Below, in pieces: positions 6,015 through 9,456 of a stretch of 9,456 bases of DNA. This stretch comes from Halalkaliarchaeum sp036625675 (lineage in GTDB: Archaea; Halobacteriota; Halobacteria; Halobacteriales; Haloferacaceae). Each line of letters begins with the position of its first letter. Positions within the stretch are counted from its first letter, which is position 1. Below the pieces are notes generated by a model that had not been told where the DNA came from, did no database searches, and saw only the letters and a program-made list of their open reading frames with translations. The stretch covers positions 1-9,456 of the forward strand of contig JAZKTH010000102.1 in NCBI GenBank assembly GCA_036625675.1. The letters are read 5' to 3'. The translations under genes and the position numbers were made by a program.

Positions 6015-6395
6015 ATGCGCACCAGCTTGACCGTACCCGAGGAGCTCCTCGACGAGTTCGACGAGACGTGGCAGTCCGAGGGGCTCGACTCCCGGTCGCG
6101 CGCGATCCGGCAGGCGATGTCCGAGTACGTGGAGCGACACCGGACCCTCGAGGCCGCGGAGGGGGAGGTCACCGGCGCTATCGTCACCGACTACGAACAC
6201 CACGCCGCGGTCGAGCAACTGTACGACATCCAGCACGAGTACGACGACGCCATCATCTCGACTGCCCACGCCCACCGGGGCGACTGGTGTCTCGAAACGA
6301 TGTTCGTCCACGGCGAGGCCGCCCGGATCAGGGAGCTGGCCTACCGTCTCAAGAACTTCGACGGCGTCCGGCGGGTCCGGACGATGACGCTTTGA
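6015..6395 (+). CDS. nikR: Nickel-responsive transcriptional regulator NikR (CopG/RHH-ACT)
   Basis: NikR is a tetrameric repressor: a ribbon-helix-helix domain binds DNA when the C-terminal ACT-like domain binds Ni2+. The 126-residue product has the RHH domain at 1-45 (strand RTSLTVP, then helices ending in SRSRAIRQAMSEYV). The metal domain shows all four nickel ligands expected from E. coli NikR: H74 (IQH), H85 and H87 (TAHAH) and C92 (WCLE). The H74-to-H85 spacing of 11 equals H76-to-H87 in E. coli, while H87-to-C92 is one residue shorter than H89-to-C95. ATG 6015 agrees with the TATA box and with the short strand that begins the family. The gene is divergent from a NiCoT-type transporter, its likely target, and may autoregulate through the shared intergenic region. 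Its end lies 6 bases from the convergent DUF502 gene. Confidence 0.93.
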   Translation: MRTSLTVPEELLDEFDETWQSEGLDSRSRAIRQAMSEYVERHRTLEAAEGEVTGAIVTDYEHHAAVEQLYDIQHEYDDAIISTAHAHRGDWCLETMFVHGEAARIRELAYRLKNFDGVRRVRTMTL

Positions 6396-6401
6396 GCCGC
6401 G

Positions 6402-7199
6402 TCAGTCGACCGAATCGCGCTCCGGCGTCCCTTCGTCGCTCCGGTCGCGGCTTCCGTTTGGGCTCCGGTCGCGGCTTCCGTTTGGGCCCCGGTCGTCCCC
6501 TCGATCCGTCCTTTCATCCGCCGCCGGGCTTTCGCGGTGGTCGACGTTGACGGCCGTGTGTTCGGCGGCGGGCGTGGCCTCGTCTATTCGCCCTTCCTCG
6601 TCCTCCACGGGGATCTGGTGTGGCGAGTCCGCGAAGCCGGCCGAGAGGATCCGGGTGAGCGCCTCCTCGCTGGTTTCGCCGGTCTCCTCGATCCGTTCGG
6701 GCTCGACCTCGATCACGAAGCCGGTGGTGATGTTCGGGGCCGTCGGCATGAACAGCACGACCTTCCCCTCGCGGGTCCGTTTCCCGGTCTTGAACGCGGT
6801 CATCCGGATCCCCGGCCAGGTCTCGATGTACACCGGGGACTGGAGGTCCTCGGTGCCCGAAAGCGCCGTCTCGACCGCCAGCTTCGAGGCGTTGTAGACC
6901 ACGCGCAGCGCCGGCAGTCTGTTCATGAAGTCGTCGATCTCCTCCTCCGCGACGTTTCCGAGCGTGGTTCGCATGAAGTACCCCGCTGCGAGGACGACGG
7001 TCGTGAACACCGTCAGCGCGATCACGGTCCTCACGAGCGGAACGATGCTCGAGGGGATTCCGAGGTCGACGAGCTGGATGGTGCCGATGAGCGGCACCGC
7101 GGCGATGTACGTGTAGATCCACCTGACGATCACGAGGACCACGAGAAGCGGGACCAGGAGAACCAGGCCGCTGGCGAAGTCGCGCTTCCAGGTGGACAT
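6402..7199 (-). CDS. DUF502 family membrane protein
   Basis: DUF502 proteins are widespread, uncharacterised two-helix membrane proteins. The 265-residue product has membrane helices at about 8-32 and 52-76. A soluble domain follows, with the family motifs LRVVYNASK (98-106) and VLFMPTAPNITTGFVIEV (148-165) and a short helix with EEALTRILSAGFA (178-190). Residues from about 200 to the end form an acidic, Arg-rich, probably disordered tail that includes PNGSRDRS twice (239-246 and 247-254), encoded by a 24-bp tandem duplication. I chose ATG 7199 over upstream in-frame starts because the preceding codons are low-complexity, the TATA-like box fits, and MSTWKRDFASGLVLLVPL is a typical family start. 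The gene is divergent from the DUF460 gene and convergent with nikR. Its role is unknown; the family is often assumed to act in the envelope. Confidence 0.9.
   Translation of the reverse strand: MSTWKRDFASGLVLLVPLLVVLVIVRWIYTYIAAVPLIGTIQLVDLGIPSSIVPLVRTVIALTVFTTVVLAAGYFMRTTLGNVAEEEIDDFMNRLPALRVVYNASKLAVETALSGTEDLQSPVYIETWPGIRMTAFKTGKRTREGKVVLFMPTAPNITTGFVIEVEPERIEETGETSEEALTRILSAGFADSPHQIPVEDEEGRIDEATPAAEHTAVNVDHRESPAADERTDRGDDRGPNGSRDRSPNGSRDRSDEGTPERDSVD
6438..6485. repeat. Perfect 24-bp tandem duplication in the 3' end of the DUF502 gene
   Basis: Units 6438-6461 and 6462-6485 are identical and encode PNGSRDRS twice in the disordered tail. The unit length equals that of the repeat at 5883-5930 on the other side of nikR, and both contain CCGGTCGC and CCGTTT or CGTTT. 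Confidence 0.85.
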
Positions 7200-7221
7200 C
7201 AACCCTTCTTCGGTCGCCTCG

Positions 7222-7229
7222 CCATAAGG
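7222..7229 (-). promoter_or_regulatory. Predicted TATA box for the DUF502 gene
   Basis: CCTTATGG on the minus strand has its TTAT 25-28 bases before ATG 7199. It is a modest match to a haloarchaeal TATA box, but the spacing is correct for a leaderless transcript. Confidence 0.5.
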
Positions 7230-7274
7230 ACCTTTCGAGGGATCGACACGCCGGGACGCGGCGGTCGGTGGCCC

Positions 7275-7308
7275 GGCGTGGAGTAGAGCGTCCGCCTGGC
7301 GTGGAGTA
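7275..7308. repeat. 11-bp direct repeat in the DUF502/DUF460 divergent promoter region
   Basis: GGCGTGGAGTA occurs at 7275-7285 and 7298-7308, a 23-base period. The second copy runs into the predicted TATA box of the DUF460 gene. It may be a regulator site or a chance duplication. Confidence 0.5.
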
Positions 7309-7312
7309 TTTA
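7307..7312 (+). promoter_or_regulatory. Predicted TATA box for the DUF460 gene
   Basis: TATTTA lies 25-30 bases before GTG 7337 and supports that start over the longer upstream reading frame that begins at 7268. Confidence 0.65.
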
Positions 7313-7336
7313 CCGCCGGATCGCTTACGCCTCCCC

Positions 7337-9334
7337 GTGACTGCGCGGCCGACCGCACTCGACGGACCGGTGTTCGGCGTCGACGTGCAAAGCGGCGACA
7401 TCCGCGGGGACGCCCCGTCCTACGCGCTCGTGGTTCTCGAGGAACGGGAGGAGGACGGCGACCGCGTCTTGACGGCCGAGCGGGACGTCGTCTCGTTCAG
7501 GAAACTCTGCCGCCTCATCGAGGACCGGGAGCCGGCCAGGGTCGCCACGGACAACGCCTACGAACTCGCCGCGGACAAGGACGCGCTGGTTCACTTTCTC
7601 CAGTCGCTCCCGGCGGGGACGAAGCTGGTGCAGGTGACCGGCGCACAGCGGCCGGAGCCGCTCTCCCGGGTCGCCGACCGCCACGGCGTCCCGTACGGGA
7701 AAGAGCCGATGGCGGAGGCCGAGGCCGCCGCCCGGCTGGCCGCCGCCAACGTCGGCCAGGAGGTGACCGCGTTCGCCGACACGACGACGGTGAAAGTCTC
7801 CCGCGGGCGCTCGACCGGCAAGGGCGGCTGGAGCGAGGACCGCTACACCAGGCGGATCCACGGCAACGTCAAAAAGCGGGCGCGCGAGGTCGAGTCCGAA
7901 CTCGAGGCGGCCGGCCTCGAGTTCACCCGGGAGGTGACGGAGAAGTACGGCGGCTTCTCGAACGCTGTCTTCACCGTCGAGGCGCCGCCGGAGGAGATCC
8001 CGGTGTCCAGTTCTCGGTCGGGCGACACCCGCGTCGAGATCGAGCGCGAGCGCCGGGACGGCATCGAGTACGAACCCCTGGTGAAGCGGCGGGACCGCGT
8101 CGTCGTCGGGATCGATCCCGGGACGACCACGGCGGCGGCGGTCGTCGACCTGAACGGCGCGCCGCTCGACGTCTTCTCCTCGCGGACGGCCGACTCGGCG
8201 GCCGTCACCGAGTGGATCGTCGAGCGCGGCCGGCCGGCGCTCGTCGCGGCGGACGTGACCCCGATGCCCGAGACGGTCGAGAAGTTCCGGCGGTCCTTCG
8301 ACGCCGCCGGCTGGACGCCCGACGCCGACCTGCCGATCGACGAGAAGCTCCACCGGACCCGCGAGGCCGCCTACGACAACGATCACGAGCGGGACGCGCT
8401 CGCGGCCGCGCTGTTCGCCTACGACGCCCACGAGCCGCAGTTCGAGCGGATCTCGCGGAAGGTACCCACCCGGATCGACACCGAGGAGATCATCGCGCGG
8501 GTGCTCGCGGAGGAGACCAGCGTCGAGGTCGTGCTCGACGACGTCCTCGAGGAGGAGGGGAACGACGACGCGGAGTCGGAGCCCCCCCAGGAGCCGGAGC
8601 TCACCGAGGAGGAACGGGAGATCCGTCGGCTCCGGCGTCAGGTCGACCGCCTCGAGGGCCACGTCGAGGACCTCGAACGGCAACTGGAGGGGAAGGCGGA
8701 GACGATCGAGGAGTACGAGCGGAAGCTCTCGGAGGCCCGCCGGAAGGAGCGCCGGGAGGCGCGCCGCCACCGGGCGGTGACGCGGCTCGAACGGAAAGTC
8801 GAGCGCGTACAGCGGGAACGCGACGAGGCGCGCGAGACGGTCGAGGAGCTGGAGCGGAAGCTCGAACGGGTCAAGACGCTGTGGCGGCTCGACCACGACG
8901 ACTTCTCGGACGTCGCCGAGGGGCGGGGGCTGGTGTCGGTGAAGGTGCTCGACCAGTTCACGAAAGGCGAAATCTCCCGGGTCCGGGAGGAGTACGGCCT
9001 CGTCTCGGGCGACGTGGTGTACCTCCGGGACGCCTCCGGCGCGGGGCGTTCGACCGCGGAACGGCTCGCGGAGGTCGAGCCCCGGATCGTCCTGCGGGAG
9101 GGGGGCCTCTCGGAGATCGCCGACGCCGTGCTGTTCGACCGGGAGATACCCGTCGCTCCCGCCGGGGACGTGACCATTCAGGAGGTGGACGAGCTGGCGG
9201 TGGCCCGCGAGAGCGAGGTCGAGGCGGCCATCGCGGACTGGGAGGACCGGGCCCGGGAGCGCCGTCGCCGGCAGAAGGCCGACATGGTCGACCGGCTCAT
9301 CAGCGAACACCGGGCCGAGAGCGGCGGACGGTAG
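7337..9334 (+). CDS. DUF460 family protein: RNase H-like nuclease fold with coiled coil
   Basis: DUF460 proteins are archaeal and predicted to have an RNase H-like (RuvC/YqgF-type) fold; the substrate is unknown. The 665-residue product begins with VFGVDVQSGD (12-21) and VATDNAYEL (69-77), which resemble strands and acidic residues of one RNase H-like unit (about 11-160). A second unit follows at about 254-365, with VVVGIDPGTTTAAAV (255-269; D260), VAADVTP (303-309; D306) and DNDHERDALAAALFAY (347-362), the classic RuvC/YqgF third motif. An acidic stretch and a long charged coiled coil (about 423-516) come next, then a conserved-looking C-terminal domain (about 517-620) and an Arg-rich tail. 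Start GTG 7337 is set by the TATA box. The gene is divergent from DUF502, with no cotranscribed partner visible. Nuclease activity is inference only. Confidence 0.88.
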   Translation: MTARPTALDGPVFGVDVQSGDIRGDAPSYALVVLEEREEDGDRVLTAERDVVSFRKLCRLIEDREPARVATDNAYELAADKDALVHFLQSLPAGTKLVQVTGAQRPEPLSRVADRHGVPYGKEPMAEAEAAARLAAANVGQEVTAFADTTTVKVSRGRSTGKGGWSEDRYTRRIHGNVKKRAREVESELEAAGLEFTREVTEKYGGFSNAVFTVEAPPEEIPVSSSRSGDTRVEIERERRDGIEYEPLVKRRDRVVVGIDPGTTTAAAVVDLNGAPLDVFSSRTADSAAVTEWIVERGRPALVAADVTPMPETVEKFRRSFDAAGWTPDADLPIDEKLHRTREAAYDNDHERDALAAALFAYDAHEPQFERISRKVPTRIDTEEIIARVLAEETSVEVVLDDVLEEEGNDDAESEPPQEPELTEEEREIRRLRRQVDRLEGHVEDLERQLEGKAETIEEYERKLSEARRKERREARRHRAVTRLERKVERVQRERDEARETVEELERKLERVKTLWRLDHDDFSDVAEGRGLVSVKVLDQFTKGEISRVREEYGLVSGDVVYLRDASGAGRSTAERLAEVEPRIVLREGGLSEIADAVLFDREIPVAPAGDVTIQEVDELAVARESEVEAAIADWEDRARERRRRQKADMVDRLISEHRAESGGR

Positions 9335-9337
9335 CCT

Positions 9338-9388
9338 CGCCGATCAGCCTTCCGCGCCGATCAGCCTTCCTCGCCGATCAGCCTTCCG
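9338..9388. repeat. 17-bp tandem repeat, three copies, at a gene end
   Basis: CGCCGATCAGCCTTCC plus one base (G, T, G) is repeated at 9338-9354, 9355-9371 and 9372-9388. It fills the 43-base gap after the DUF460 gene and overlaps the last codons of the next minus-strand gene. Each unit carries a minus-strand TGA. Confidence 0.9.
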
Positions 9389-9455
9389 CGCCGCTCTCGC
9401 CGTCCATTTCCTCCCGGATCTCCCCGACGAGGTCGTATGCCGGGCTCGCGCCGCC
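9378..9455 (-). CDS. C-terminal end of an unrecognised protein (5' part outside window)
   Basis: Reading leftward from the window edge gives 25 open codons ending SPAYDLVGEIREEMDGESG then AEG, and a TGA at 9378-9380. The acidic, helix-like ending and strong GC third-position bias fit a real haloarchaeal gene tail, and convergence with the DUF460 gene is a normal layout. Nothing here identifies the family. The frame could be chance, since only 78 bases are available. Confidence 0.55.
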   Translation of the reverse strand, partial: GGASPAYDLVGEIREEMDGESGAEG

Positions 9456-9456
9456 G

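Noticed and set aside
7325..9310. Long minus-strand open frame opposite the DUF460 gene
   Set aside because: It is a mirror frame rich in Leu, Arg, Asp and Pro with no recognisable domain, and the plus strand holds a motif-bearing protein.

Overview
This looks like chromosomal DNA of a halophilic archaeon (class Halobacteria). The support is high GC content with strong G/C preference at third codon positions, proteins rich in Asp and Glu, haloarchaeal-type protein families, and A/T-rich TATA-like boxes sitting about 25-30 bases before start codons with no real 5' leader. That spacing is the haloarchaeal leaderless promoter pattern, and I used it to choose most start codons.

Layout from left to right. 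(1) Positions 1-770 are the right-hand part of an IS200/IS605-type (IS1341-like) element. It carries the C-terminal 228 residues of TnpB, with the RuvC and zinc-finger residues intact, followed by a strongly structured right end that probably encodes the TnpB guide RNA. The element appears to end exactly at the stop codon of mutS. (2) A complete mutS (minus) and a complete branched-chain aminotransferase gene ilvE (plus) diverge from a 124-base promoter region. (3) A small four-helix membrane protein of unknown function follows ilvE on its own promoter. (4) A nickel module comes next: a His-rich NiCoT/NicO-type metal transporter (minus) divergent from the nickel-sensing repressor gene nikR (plus). 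(5) A DUF502 membrane protein (minus) converges on nikR and diverges from a 665-residue DUF460 RNase H-like/coiled-coil protein (plus). (6) The right edge holds the last 25 codons of an unrecognised minus-strand gene, whose stop codon lies in a 17-bp triplicated repeat.

Functionally the window is mostly housekeeping (mismatch repair, amino-acid metabolism, envelope, probable nucleic-acid metabolism), plus one metal-homeostasis pair and one mobile element. The parts most worth a second look are the tnpB right end abutting mutS, from which a guide sequence can be predicted, the nikR-transporter pair, the double RNase H-like architecture of the DUF460 protein, and several short tandem duplications (24-bp, 21-bp and 17-bp periods) at gene ends and in promoter regions. 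I see no CRISPR array, tRNA, rRNA or clearly novel multigene system.
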